NCBI RefSeq assembly: GCF_024397915.1 | Contig: NZ_CP073347.1 | Location: 1,984,001 to 2,048,000 of the forward strand | Direction: 5' to 3' | DNA from: Marinobacterium rhizophilum | GTDB taxonomy: Bacteria > Pseudomonadota > Gammaproteobacteria > Pseudomonadales > Balneatricaceae | Length of the DNA: 64,000 bases | Shown: piece after piece, positions 42,747-51,675 of the stretch | How the letters are laid out: every line of letters begins with the position of its first letter | How positions within the stretch are numbered: the stretch's first letter is position 1 | The notes under the pieces: model-generated | What the model saw: only the letters and a program-made list of their open reading frames with translations | The model's database searches: none | What the model was told of the DNA's origin: nothing | Translations under genes and position numbers: made by a program

Positions 42747-43361
42747 ATGTTTACCGGTATCGTTCAGGGCAAAGCCCGTGTCGTCGCAGTGCAACGCCAC
42801 CCCCAGTTTATGCAACTCAGCCTGGATTTGCCGCCCGAGCGCGCCAATCAACTCGAGCAGGGTGCCAGCATCGCGGTCAATGGCACCTGCCTCACGGTTA
42901 CCGGCTTTGAAGGTGCAAGGGTCGACTTTGACCTGATTGTCGAGACACTGCGTGCCACCAACCTCGGCGAGTTAAAGCCGGGTGATGAGGTCAACTTCGA
43001 GCGAGCGGCACGCTTTGGTGATGAAATTGGCGGACACCTGCTGTCGGGGCATGTCCATGCCACTGCCGAGATCACCGGCATTGAAACCACAGAGCACAAC
43101 TGCATCATCAGCTTTGCCGTGCCACAGACACTGCAGAAATACATTCTTCCCAAGGGGTTTGTCGCACTCAACGGCTGCAGTCTCACCATCGGCGAGGTGC
43201 AGGATGGCCAGTTCAATGTCTATCTGATCCCGGAAACCCTGGCGGTTACGCGCTTTGGGTCGGCCCGCATAGGCGAGCGCGTCAATCTCGAAGTGGACCC
43301 TCACACCCAGGCGGTGGTCGACACCGTGGAGCGCTACCTCGACGCACAATCAAAGGGCTGA
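42747..43361 (+). CDS. ribE: Riboflavin synthase alpha-type protein
   Basis: A 204-aa protein of two lumazine-binding repeats: MFTGIVQGKARV with GTCLTV in the first half, HVHATAEITGI with LNGCSLTIGEV in the second. It would dismutate two 6,7-dimethyl-8-ribityllumazine into riboflavin. It lies outside any rib operon and lacks an upstream FMN riboswitch, so it may be a second, separately controlled copy; some genera encode a non-fluorescent lumazine-binding paralogue that should be kept in mind. Confidence 0.88.
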   Translation: MFTGIVQGKARVVAVQRHPQFMQLSLDLPPERANQLEQGASIAVNGTCLTVTGFEGARVDFDLIVETLRATNLGELKPGDEVNFERAARFGDEIGGHLLSGHVHATAEITGIETTEHNCIISFAVPQTLQKYILPKGFVALNGCSLTIGEVQDGQFNVYLIPETLAVTRFGSARIGERVNLEVDPHTQAVVDTVERYLDAQSKG

Positions 43362-43391
43362 GGCGCCGAACACCCGGGAAACAGAATAATG

Positions 43392-43940
43392 CTAGGGCGT
43401 CATGTCCTGCAGCAGATCCCGGTACAGCTCGACATATTCTTCGGACTGGTGCTCGCCAAACAGCGGGTCCGCATTGCGCGGCAGCTGCGCCAGCATTCGC
43501 TCCCAGTCCGAGGCCTGGCCCAGACGCTCCAGCTGCGGGAAAATCTGCTGTTCTTCAAACGCCATGTGAGCCTTCTGCTCACGCACATAGAGTTCCAGCT
43601 TGTCGACCAACTGGTCCATTGGCACCAGGGTATCGTTCAGTATGCTGTCGATCACATCGCTCAGGTCATGGGACAGCGCCTGCAGGCGCTGATGCTGAGT
43701 TTCACATTGCTGCATGAGGTCATCGAGCGACGCATCGCGGCCCCGAAAGTGCGCCAGCAGAGCGTCTTCCCGTGAATGGTGGTACTGATCGGCGTAATCA
43801 CCGATGTAGCTGACGGCATCGGCCATAAGCCGATAATTGGGCCGGGTGCCGGCGCGCAGTTTGGCGACCTTGGCATTAAGGATGTCCAGCAGACGATCAA
43901 GATTAAGATGATCGCTGCGCAGTTCGGCAACAATGGTCAT
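43392..43940 (-). CDS. Hemerythrin-like domain protein
   Basis: A 182-aa all-helical protein with iron-ligand-like positions: LRSDHLNLDRLLDIL, QYHHSREDALL, CETQHQRLQAL, and a C-terminal HMAFEEQQIFPQLE. This is the hemerythrin HHE pattern, with likely diiron oxygen or NO handling. The ATG at 43940 has GGAGG six bases upstream. It is last in a run of four minus-strand genes starting at 45879, but the gap to the HAD gene is 75 nt, so it may have its own promoter. Confidence 0.84.
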   Translation of the reverse strand: MTIVAELRSDHLNLDRLLDILNAKVAKLRAGTRPNYRLMADAVSYIGDYADQYHHSREDALLAHFRGRDASLDDLMQQCETQHQRLQALSHDLSDVIDSILNDTLVPMDQLVDKLELYVREQKAHMAFEEQQIFPQLERLGQASDWERMLAQLPRNADPLFGEHQSEEYVELYRDLLQDMTP

Positions 43941-44015
43941 ATAAAGCCTCCACGCTGAAGAATTACCTGTGCTTACCTTTACTATAGACAAGCCGGATTA
44001 CGTGAAGTTGGCTGA

Positions 44016-44654
44016 TCAGGCGGGCAGCGGCTCAGCAGGCGGCACCGTTCGACACAGCAATGCATGCAGCTCGCCCAGGTCCCGCACCCGCAAATCCGTC
44101 AATTCAGGCCAGTCCCGCCCGTCCCGGCTGTCGACATGCACCGTCATCATGCCGGCGTTGCGTCCGGCCTCCAGGTCATACCGGAAGTCCCCCACCATCA
44201 GCGCACAGCCAGGTTCGATACCCCAGGCGCCGAGCAGGTGCTGCAGCCCGCCGGGGTCGGGTTTGGGCTCAGCCTCGTCCCGCCCAATGACAAAGGCCGG
44301 ATCGAAATAGGACGCCACACCAATGGCCTGCAGCGACAGCAGGGCGAACTCGCGAGTATTGCGCGTAAGAATGCCGAAACTGCAGTTACGCCCATGCAGC
44401 CACTCAAACAACGGCAGTAATCCTGTTGCGGGCGCAGCCCTGTGCGCATAGTAGCGCTCCAGGTCATCCAGCTGGGCATAGCGCTGGCTGCGTTGCGGCT
44501 CGGCCAGTTGCGCCAGCGTCGCCAGAATATCCGCGCCCGGCAAGAGCCCCAGTTCGCGGCGAATATGCTCGAAGTCGTGTACCGGGCAGGTCAGGGTACC
44601 GTCCAGGTCAAATACCCAGTAACGCTTCTGGTGCAGTGATTCCATCTCAGCCAT
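44016..44654 (-). CDS. HAD-superfamily phosphatase
   Basis: A 212-aa haloacid-dehalogenase-type hydrolase with the nucleophile motif VFDLDGTLT (Asp16, Asp18), motif II in GILTRNTREFA, the lysine in EPKPDPGG and the acidic motif MVGDFRYDLEAGRNAGM. The cap is the small helical type of phosphoglycolate-phosphatase-like enzymes; the substrate is unknown. The start at 44654 overlaps the stop of the AlbA_2 gene by 8 nt, so coupled translation is likely. Confidence 0.86.
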   Translation of the reverse strand: MAEMESLHQKRYWVFDLDGTLTCPVHDFEHIRRELGLLPGADILATLAQLAEPQRSQRYAQLDDLERYYAHRAAPATGLLPLFEWLHGRNCSFGILTRNTREFALLSLQAIGVASYFDPAFVIGRDEAEPKPDPGGLQHLLGAWGIEPGCALMVGDFRYDLEAGRNAGMMTVHVDSRDGRDWPELTDLRVRDLGELHALLCRTVPPAEPLPA

Positions 44655-45462
44655 CCACCCCGTTATCGCCGGTCATGTTGTCCAGCAGACCGCCAAGCTT
44701 GTCTTCGACTTCCCGCAGCATGAGCTGGTAGCGCTGCTGATTGCCATTGCCCTCACTCAGCAGGCGCTCCAGGTTGCCGATGCTTTCCTGGCTGTCCCGC
44801 AGTGTCTGCAGCATGTTGCGCGAACGCTTCTTGCTGCTGTCGGTGAGCTGATCGATACGGCTGAAGGTACGCTTGAGCTGATCATCCAGATCATGGATAT
44901 GCTGGCTGACCTGCAACAAGCCATCGTTAATCGAATGACTGATCCCCCCTACCTGCTGTTCTAGCCGCAGCACCGCGTTACGAAAACGGAACAGGAACTG
45001 CTCGCCTTCTCGATCCATGAAGATCGACAACAGCTCCTCCGGGTAGATCGCCCGGTTGCGCCCATCAGCCCGCATGGCGTACTGGCCGCTGGGCGTGCAA
45101 TAGGGCTTGGCCGGGCCGGGGGGAATTTCGACGCGCAGAATGGGTTTGGCACCGAGGTTTTCAATGAAAATCTCGACGTCGATATTGGGGTAACAGCCGG
45201 TAGCCTTGTTGATCAGGCTCAGGCGGGCACCATCATCCACATCACAGCCGACCACCTGGCCACGCTGTACCCCGTCATCGCTGGTGTACTCATCGATGCC
45301 AATCAGCAGAGTACCGCCGGTGGCGGCATTGGCAAAGGCGACCAGGTCACTGGCGTGAACCGCAGACGCCTCGCGCTTGAAGTCTACATTGACGCCTTCC
45401 GGCATCTGCAACAGGCGGCGCGTGCGCCCGGTAATGCCACGATACTCTTTTCTCATGGGCAT
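44647..45462 (-). CDS. AlbA_2-domain protein with C-terminal coiled coil
   Basis: A 271-aa protein. Residues about 20-150 resemble the AlbA_2/Schlafen-type nucleotide- or DNA-binding domain (NVDFKREASAVHASDLVAFANAA in parts, GGTLLIGIDEY, RVEIPPGPAKPYCTP, MRADGRNRAIYPEE). From about 160 to the end it is a long amphipathic helix region (LRLEQQVGGISHSIND, HIHDLDDQLKRTFSRIDQLTDSSKKR), likely a coiled coil. The usual ATP-hydrolysis domain found behind AlbA_2 is absent. Its function is not known. It sits between a small membrane protein and a HAD phosphatase in one probable operon. Confidence 0.8.
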   Translation of the reverse strand: MPMRKEYRGITGRTRRLLQMPEGVNVDFKREASAVHASDLVAFANAATGGTLLIGIDEYTSDDGVQRGQVVGCDVDDGARLSLINKATGCYPNIDVEIFIENLGAKPILRVEIPPGPAKPYCTPSGQYAMRADGRNRAIYPEELLSIFMDREGEQFLFRFRNAVLRLEQQVGGISHSINDGLLQVSQHIHDLDDQLKRTFSRIDQLTDSSKKRSRNMLQTLRDSQESIGNLERLLSEGNGNQQRYQLMLREVEDKLGGLLDNMTGDNGVDG

Positions 45463-45492
45463 CGTCTCATGCAGACCAGCGGGAACACCGGG

Positions 45493-45879
45493 TTACTTGT
45501 AGATGCCGTCGTCAAACGGGTCCAGCGGATGTTCCAGCATCTTGTCATCGCGAAAGTACAGAATCCGGCCTTCAAACTTGAGCCCCTTGGAGGCGAACCA
45601 GCGGTCCGTGTCCTCGCAGCCTTCATCCGCCTGGCTGGTTTTCATGCGCGCCATCAGCAAACGGTAGAAGTAGAGCCCGAAAAGTGCGGCCGAGGCACCC
45701 AGGAAAAAGTCTGATGCCAGCGCGAACAGCAGTGTCACCAGACCGGCAACCCAGACCCGGCTTGCCTTGGCGATCTGCATGGCCCGGTTGGCGTCTTCAC
45801 GCTGATCCCGAAACTTGAGGTAACGACGATAGTTCTGCTGCAGATCGAACTTGTCGTGGTTTGAAAGCAATCTTTCCAT
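45493..45879 (-). CDS. Small two-helix membrane protein, no family recognised
   Basis: A 128-aa protein with an acidic-basic cytoplasmic N-terminal part (RRYLKFRDQREDANRAMQ), a hydrophobic hairpin (about 42-72, VWVAGLVTLLFALASDFFLG then ALFGLYFYRLLM) and a C-terminal soluble part ending DGIYK. The ATG at 45879 has AGGGA upstream. I cannot assign a family. It is the first of the four-gene minus-strand run. Confidence 0.68.
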   Translation of the reverse strand: MERLLSNHDKFDLQQNYRRYLKFRDQREDANRAMQIAKASRVWVAGLVTLLFALASDFFLGASAALFGLYFYRLLMARMKTSQADEGCEDTDRWFASKGLKFEGRILYFRDDKMLEHPLDPFDDGIYK

Positions 45880-45923
45880 CTAATGCATCCCTGAGTATTG
45901 CTTGGATATTTGCGCCGAATTGA

Positions 45924-45948
45924 CTGGCAGTATAACCAACCCTGCCAG
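45924..45948 (-). other. Hairpin after pepN
   Basis: CTGGCAG (45924-45930) pairs with CTGCCAG (45942-45948), 12 nt past the pepN stop. There is no U run, so it is a weak terminator or 3' stabiliser. Confidence 0.5.
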
Positions 45949-45959
45949 CGGGGTCTCGT

Positions 45960-48587
45960 TCAGTTCAGGCTCTTGCTGACGACTTCGTAAACATCCCGCG
46001 ACAGCTCACCGCTGCCTTGAATGCGCCGCAGCTGTGCCTGCATCAAGGCCTGGCGCGCCTCGTCATATTTGCGCCAGCGGGTCAGCGGGGTCAGCAGGCG
46101 TGAGGCCACCTGAGGATTCAGCCTGTTCATCTCGATGATCCGGTCCGCCAGGAAAGCATACCCTGCCCCGCTGGCATCATGGAAGTTCACCGCATTCATC
46201 GCGCAAAAGGTCGATATCAGCGAGCGCACCTTGTTGGGGTTACGCAGATCAAAGGCTGCGTGCTCCATCAGCGCCTGGATTCGAGCCAGAGCCCCGGGCT
46301 TGGGATCGCAGGCCTGTACCGCCAGCCACTGATTCACCACCAGCGTCTCGTTCTCGTATCGCTGATAGAAGTCCTCCAGCACGGCGGCGGCATCGACCTC
46401 GAAGCCTGAATGGGCGATCAGGCTAAGGGCCGCCTGACGCTCGGTCATGTTGTCACAGCCGTCATACTGGGCCCGGGCACGAACCAGGTGTGCTGGCGCC
46501 TCCAGTGCCATCAGATAGGACAGACAGAGGTTACGCAGGCTGCGTTGCGCCACCTGGTCGGCCGACGGCGCATAGTCGCACCGGGGTGCCAGCGCCTCGT
46601 AACGACGCAGCAGCGCGGGTTCCAGTGCACGGGCCAGCTCTGCACGCACGAAGTTGCGGGCAGCATGGATGGCATCCACGTCGATGCACTCGGACAGTTC
46701 GCTCAGATAGGCCTCGGAAGGCAACGACAGCACCTTGGCCACCATTGCGGGGTCCAGGGTTTCATCGTCCAGCACCGCGGCATAGGCGTCCACCAGCGCC
46801 TGATCGAGCTGCAGTGCCCGGCCCTGGCGATAGTCCGCCATCAGCCCCTGCATGATCTCGACGGCCAGCTGCTGGCCCGCATCCCAGCGGTTGAAACCGT
46901 CGCTGTCGTGACGCATCAGAAATACCAGGGCATCGCGGCTGTAAGCATACTGCAGCCGCACCGGCGCTGAAAAACCGCGCAGCAAGGACGGCACAGGCCG
47001 GGCCTTGATCCCCTCGAACGCGAAACTCTGGCGCTGTTCGGTCAGTTCCAGCACGACGGTCGTTGCTCCGCCGTCAAGCTCGGTATCAGCACCGCGCTCG
47101 TCCAGCAGACCCACCGACAGCGGAATGTGCAAGGGCAGCTTTTCAAGCTTGTCCGGTGTCTGCGGCAACAGCTGCTCGACGTGAAGACGATAGCGCTGCG
47201 TGGCGGCATCATAGTCATCCGTCACCCGCAGCGTCGGCGTACCGGCCTGGCTGTACCAGCGGCGGAACTGTGTCAGGTCCCGCCCGGACACCGCTTCCAT
47301 GGCGCAGACAAAGTCATCGGTGGTGACGGCCTGACCGTCGTGACGCTCGAAATACAGGTCCGATCCCTGGCGAAACAGCTCAGGCCCCAGCAAGGTGTGC
47401 AGCATGCGCACCACTTCGGCGCCTTTCTCGTAGACCGTCAGGGTGTAAAAGTTGGAAATTTCAATATAGGACGCCGGACGGACCGGGTGCGCCATGGGGC
47501 CGGCGTCTTCAGCAAACTGAGCCGTGCGCAACAGGGTGACGTCTTCGATGCGCTTGACGGTACGCGAGTTGATGTCGGCCGAAAATTCGGCATCACGAAA
47601 CACCGTGAAACCTTCTTTCAGGCTCAGCTGGAACCAGTCCCGGCAGGTAACGCGATTGCCGGACCAGTTATGGAAATACTCATGGGCCACCACGCCTTCG
47701 ACTCGCTGATAGGCGGCGTCGGTGGTGGTCTGCGGGCTGGCCAGCACGCAGGAGGTGTTGAAGATATTGAGACCCTTGTTTTCCATGGCCCCCATGTTGA
47801 AGAAATCCACGGCCACGATCATGTAGATATCCAGATCGTACTCGCGCCCATAGACATCCTCATCCCAGCGCATGGCATTGACCAGGGAGTCCATGGCGTG
47901 ATCAAGCTTGTCCAGATCCTTGGGCTCGGCAAAGATGCGCAGCGCCACTTCTCGCCCCGACGCCGTTTTATAGGGACGCTCGATATGCTGCAGGTCGCCG
48001 GCCACCAGTGCAAACAGGTAAGCAGGCTTGGGGAAGGGGTCTTCCCAGGTCACCCAGTGACGCCCGCCCTGCTCGCCGGAATCCACCGGGTTGCCGTTGG
48101 ACAGCAGGACCGGGAAGCGAGCCTTGTCCGCCTCGACCGTGGTCGTAAAGACCGACATCACATCGGGCCTGTCCATATAGAAGGTGATGCGCCGGAAGCC
48201 TTCAGCCTCGCACTGGGTGCAATACATGCCGCCGGACAGATAGAGCCCTTCAAGCGCGGTATTGGTCTGCGGGTGAATGCGAGTGGTGCATTCCAGCACA
48301 AAGCTTGCCGGCACCTCGGCGATACTCAGCAGCTCGCCCTCGCGCTGGTAGTCCGTCGCCGCCAGGTCCTGACCATCGATGGCCAGACGGCACAGCTCCA
48401 GGCTTTCATGCCCGTGCAGCTCGAGCGGCGCCGGTGCTGACGGGGCGTCGGGATTGCGTCGCATTGTCAGCGTGGAACGCACCCGCGTCTGGTCGTCAGC
48501 CAGCTCGAACCGCAAGGTGGTTGCATCGACCAGGTATGCCGGAACCTGATAATCCTTCAGATAAATTGCCTGCGGTTGCTCTGCCAT
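45960..48587 (-). CDS. pepN: Aminopeptidase N
   Basis: An 875-aa M1 zinc metallopeptidase of the bacterial PepN type, cytosolic, acting in peptide turnover. Seen: the N-terminal beta domain (MAEQPQAIYLKDYQVPAYL), the substrate-anchoring GAMENKGLN, the zinc site HEYFHNWSGNRVTCRDW with the downstream glutamate in SLKEGFTVFRD, and the alpha-helical C-terminal domain ending ELSRDVYEVVSKSLN. Length matches. It follows DUF2797 by 12 nt in an apparent operon with yeaC. Confidence 0.97.
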   Translation of the reverse strand: MAEQPQAIYLKDYQVPAYLVDATTLRFELADDQTRVRSTLTMRRNPDAPSAPAPLELHGHESLELCRLAIDGQDLAATDYQREGELLSIAEVPASFVLECTTRIHPQTNTALEGLYLSGGMYCTQCEAEGFRRITFYMDRPDVMSVFTTTVEADKARFPVLLSNGNPVDSGEQGGRHWVTWEDPFPKPAYLFALVAGDLQHIERPYKTASGREVALRIFAEPKDLDKLDHAMDSLVNAMRWDEDVYGREYDLDIYMIVAVDFFNMGAMENKGLNIFNTSCVLASPQTTTDAAYQRVEGVVAHEYFHNWSGNRVTCRDWFQLSLKEGFTVFRDAEFSADINSRTVKRIEDVTLLRTAQFAEDAGPMAHPVRPASYIEISNFYTLTVYEKGAEVVRMLHTLLGPELFRQGSDLYFERHDGQAVTTDDFVCAMEAVSGRDLTQFRRWYSQAGTPTLRVTDDYDAATQRYRLHVEQLLPQTPDKLEKLPLHIPLSVGLLDERGADTELDGGATTVVLELTEQRQSFAFEGIKARPVPSLLRGFSAPVRLQYAYSRDALVFLMRHDSDGFNRWDAGQQLAVEIMQGLMADYRQGRALQLDQALVDAYAAVLDDETLDPAMVAKVLSLPSEAYLSELSECIDVDAIHAARNFVRAELARALEPALLRRYEALAPRCDYAPSADQVAQRSLRNLCLSYLMALEAPAHLVRARAQYDGCDNMTERQAALSLIAHSGFEVDAAAVLEDFYQRYENETLVVNQWLAVQACDPKPGALARIQALMEHAAFDLRNPNKVRSLISTFCAMNAVNFHDASGAGYAFLADRIIEMNRLNPQVASRLLTPLTRWRKYDEARQALMQAQLRRIQGSGELSRDVYEVVSKSLN

Positions 48588-48599
48588 GCCTTTTTCACC

Positions 48600-49430
48600 C
48601 TATTCGGAACGAAATTCCACCTCGTAGGAGGTGTATTTGCGCAAATTAATCACACCGGTATCCAGTATCAGATATTGCCCCTTGATTCCCAGAAGCTGCC
48701 CGCTGATTTCGGGCGTTTTATCCAGATTCAATGAGCTGACTTTCAGCGGATAGTTCATTACCGGATAGTCGATAGAGACTTCATCCGCCTCCAGCCGCTG
48801 CAATGCCTGCAAGCCAAAACGCTGCTCCAGCTCCGCCATGCCGGCAGCACTGGCCTCGAACAGCCGGTCACGCTCGGCTTTCAGATCCAGTGGCGCAATG
48901 CCACCCTTGAGCATGGTGCGCCAATTGGTCTTGTCCGCCACCTGATCCTTGAACAGATGTTCCATCAGGCCGGACTGCAAGCGCGAATCCACTCGCAGAA
49001 TAGGCAGCGCCTGCACCGCCCCCTGGTCGATCCAGCGCGTGGGCACCTGGGTACCACGGGTGATACCCACCTTGATACCGGAGGAGTTGGCCAGGTAAAC
49101 GATATGACTCTGAAAACAGAACTGCTCGCCCCAGGAGGGGTCGCGGCAGGTACCCAGATGAAAATGACACTTCTCCGGGCTCATGATGCAGCTGTCGCAT
49201 TCCGGCAGCTTGGTAAAACAGGGGTAGCAATAGCCCTGGCTGAAGCTTTTCTTGGTTTTCCTGCCGCAATGCAGGCAATTGATCGCACCGAGGTGCCTGA
49301 GACTGATCTGCTGCCCGAGCCGCTCATTGAGCGCCAGTGCCTGATCGCCGCAGACCAGCTGATAGTGTGCCTGACCGTCGGTCAGCTCGGTACGCATCTT
49401 GCGAAGTGCGCCCTGTGCCAGTACTTGCAT
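48600..49430 (-). CDS. DUF2797 protein
   Basis: A 276-aa protein with a Cys/His-rich metal-binding segment (CLHCGRKTKKSF, CYPCFTKLPECDSCIMSPEKCHFH, then CRDPSW) followed by HIVYLANSSGIKVGITRGTQVPTRWIDQGA, which recalls a GIY-YIG-like fold, and a C-terminal beta region. This is DUF2797, always near pepN in the pseudomonad-type order; the function is unknown. It starts 13 nt downstream of yeaC. Confidence 0.86.
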   Translation of the reverse strand: MQVLAQGALRKMRTELTDGQAHYQLVCGDQALALNERLGQQISLRHLGAINCLHCGRKTKKSFSQGYCYPCFTKLPECDSCIMSPEKCHFHLGTCRDPSWGEQFCFQSHIVYLANSSGIKVGITRGTQVPTRWIDQGAVQALPILRVDSRLQSGLMEHLFKDQVADKTNWRTMLKGGIAPLDLKAERDRLFEASAAGMAELEQRFGLQALQRLEADEVSIDYPVMNYPLKVSSLNLDKTPEISGQLLGIKGQYLILDTGVINLRKYTSYEVEFRSE

Positions 49431-49443
49431 GAAAAATTAACGC

Positions 49444-49704
49444 CTAGTTGAGAATTTTAAGGGGCTGGGGCTTGAGCGGATCGGTGCCATGCTGGGCGCC
49501 ATCGGGCCGGGTGCGATCAATAAAACCGGTGCGCTCGGACTCGGGCAAGCGGCTCTGGTCATAGGCAATCACCGCACGCAGACACAGGGTACGCTGCTCT
49601 TCGCTCAAGCGCTCACCGTTGGGCCACTTGCCGATTTCCACCGCCAGCTTGAGCGAACGGTGCATGTCGGGGGTCATGGCTTCAATCAACTGTTCGTAAT
49701 TCAT
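49444..49704 (-). CDS. yeaC: YeaC/DUF1315 protein
   Basis: An 86-aa small protein: MNYEQLIEAMTPDMHRSLKLAVEIGKWPNG and ERLSEEQRTLCLRAVIAYD are family hallmarks, with a disordered tail rich in Pro and Gln. The function is unknown. The ATG at 49704 has GGAG eight bases upstream; the longer frame to 49818 is rejected. Confidence 0.87.
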   Translation of the reverse strand: MNYEQLIEAMTPDMHRSLKLAVEIGKWPNGERLSEEQRTLCLRAVIAYDQSRLPESERTGFIDRTRPDGAQHGTDPLKPQPLKILN

Positions 49705-49839
49705 TCTCTGTACTCCACGCGCGCAGGCCATCGCCGGTGGGCCTGCGCATCTGATTCGCACGCAGTGTACCAGACAGTGCCGCCAGGGCTGAACCGCCAG
49801 GACGCTACGGGGCAGCACAAAGACACCCAGACCCAGCGT

Positions 49840-50691
49840 TTAGCGCTGCCGGATCAGCAGGCTGCGCAGCCCGGCCCAGAGTATCCCTGCGACCAGCCCC
49901 GCCAGGTGGGCCGTATTGGCAATGGCGCCGACACCGATATATTCCAGCACGCCGGCAAACCCCAGCACCAGCCATAGCAACATGAGCCCCATCAGTGCAG
50001 GCGGCAGCCCGATGGCGGGGCGCCCACCGCGCCGATCCCAAAGCCAGGCATACCCCAACAGCGCAAAGACGACACCGGACATGCCGCCAAACATCGGACC
50101 GCTTACCCAGAACTGGGCCAGGTTCGATACCAGCGCCGAGAACAGCACCAGCACCAGCAGGGCGCCACGGCCATGCAGGGTTTCGATAGCGCGGCCCGCC
50201 ACCCAGACCCAGAGCAGGTTGAACAGGATATGCGGCAGGCTGAAGTGCATCAGCGCTGGCGTAAACAGCCGCCAGAACTGCCCCGAAGCCAGGTTATCCG
50301 AGATCGAGGCGTAATACACACTGTCGCCACGCACCTGAAAATCCACCACGGCAAAACGGCGCATCCAGTCGAGGTTCTCGCCAAAGCCCACCAGCAGCGA
50401 CACCAGCACACTGGCCACAATCAATAGCAGACTGAACCAGAACTGCTGCAGCGCCGCCCGGCTCATCACGCCAACGGAGCGGGCCGGCGGCGCCTTGAGC
50501 GCGCTCAGGTCCGCCCCGTCACGCCAGAGCTGATACAGCGTCAGCACCTGGTTGGCGTCCACCTGGCTGGAAATCCACAGTTCCTGCACCTCACCCTTTT
50601 CCACCACGCGGTGCGGTACGCGCTGCTGCCAGAGACACTCGGTAAAGCCGTGCAGGTCCTGCGCAAGAGGGGCTTCAAGCAGCTTGATCAC
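49840..50691 (-). CDS. Rhomboid-family intramembrane serine protease
   Basis: A 283-aa GlpG-like protein with an N-terminal cytoplasmic domain (1-80) and a six-helix rhomboid core. The catalytic dyad is Ser205 in GGMSGVVFALLGY and His262 in NTAHLAGLVAGI; HFSLPHILFNLLWVW carries the HxxxN-type histidine and asparagine of the oxyanion site. It begins with GTG overlapping the upstream phosphatase stop (GTGA), implying coupling. The substrate is unknown. Confidence 0.92.
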   Translation of the reverse strand: MIKLLEAPLAQDLHGFTECLWQQRVPHRVVEKGEVQELWISSQVDANQVLTLYQLWRDGADLSALKAPPARSVGVMSRAALQQFWFSLLLIVASVLVSLLVGFGENLDWMRRFAVVDFQVRGDSVYYASISDNLASGQFWRLFTPALMHFSLPHILFNLLWVWVAGRAIETLHGRGALLVLVLFSALVSNLAQFWVSGPMFGGMSGVVFALLGYAWLWDRRGGRPAIGLPPALMGLMLLWLVLGFAGVLEYIGVGAIANTAHLAGLVAGILWAGLRSLLIRQR

Positions 50692-51674
50692 AGGACATCT
50701 CCGGGCTCGGGTGCACGCACTTCACGGGCAATATCAACCCAGACAAACTTGGCCGGATCAATGCGCGGCTCATGATCGTAGCGATAGGCCACCAGCTTGC
50801 CGAACTTAACCGCACTGTAATCCAGGCAGGCGATATTGCTGGTTATCGGTGCCGGCTCCCCGTCACGCCAGTAGTGCCCGACAAAGAGCAGCTTTTCGTC
50901 CTCGCCATAGTGCAGCAACTGCGCCCGGTCCTGCTCGCTCAGCGGCATGCGCGCAATGTCGCCCGGCAACGGATCCGGCTGAAACACCACGTCTGCGTAG
51001 CGTTCGGCCGACCCACTCCAGAACTTGGTGCGGAAGTAGCGGCGCTGGAAACCATCCTTGCTGGTGATAACGGCCCCGTTGGGCAGCTTCATCTGGGTCC
51101 CGCGCAGGGCACGGTCCATCAGCTCACACTCGAAAGTCTCCGGATCGACGGAGCGATGCAGGAAATCTTCGCTGATGCGGTTGCCGCCAAAGTCGCGCGC
51201 AAAACGGTCAATCAGTGCCTGGGGCCAGCAGGCGTGAATCACACGAAAATGCTCGAACTCCAGAAAGATCGGCATGTCCCGAATCCAGGTCAGAAAATCC
51301 GCCTGCTCCTGCGGATGGGATGCAAAGGCATCAAGGGTCTCTTTCAGTACCCGATGATGACGCGGCGTATGGGAACGCAGAAAATCAAGCCCCGAACCTG
51401 GCCGCCCTGGCGTGCAATAACACAGGAAGTTGTATTCATGGTTGCCCATGACCACCTGGGCTGCACCGGCCTCGACCATGTCACGTACCAGGTGCAGCGA
51501 CTCGCGGATACGCGGCCCGCGGTCAATGATATCGCCGACAAACAGCGCCTGGCGGCTTGGATGGCAGTATGTGCCGCGCTCGCGCCTATACCCCAGACGC
51601 TCCAGCAACATCGACAGACTGAGCGCACAACCATGCACGTCACCGATAAGATCAAAGCCCTTTATATCCGGCAC
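50688..51674 (-). CDS. PPP-type metallophosphatase
   Basis: A 328-aa calcineurin-like phosphoesterase of the ApaH/PrpE class: DLIGDVHGCALSL, LFVGDIIDRGPRI, VVMGNHEYNFLCY and VIHACW give the metal-binding core; LFVGHYWRDG is the final histidine motif. Substrates of relatives are dinucleotide polyphosphates or phosphoproteins; none can be fixed here. It begins at GTG 51674, one nucleotide after the nadK stop. Confidence 0.87.
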   Translation of the reverse strand: MPDIKGFDLIGDVHGCALSLSMLLERLGYRRERGTYCHPSRQALFVGDIIDRGPRIRESLHLVRDMVEAGAAQVVMGNHEYNFLCYCTPGRPGSGLDFLRSHTPRHHRVLKETLDAFASHPQEQADFLTWIRDMPIFLEFEHFRVIHACWPQALIDRFARDFGGNRISEDFLHRSVDPETFECELMDRALRGTQMKLPNGAVITSKDGFQRRYFRTKFWSGSAERYADVVFQPDPLPGDIARMPLSEQDRAQLLHYGEDEKLLFVGHYWRDGEPAPITSNIACLDYSAVKFGKLVAYRYDHEPRIDPAKFVWVDIAREVRAPEPGDVL

Positions 51675-51675
51675 A

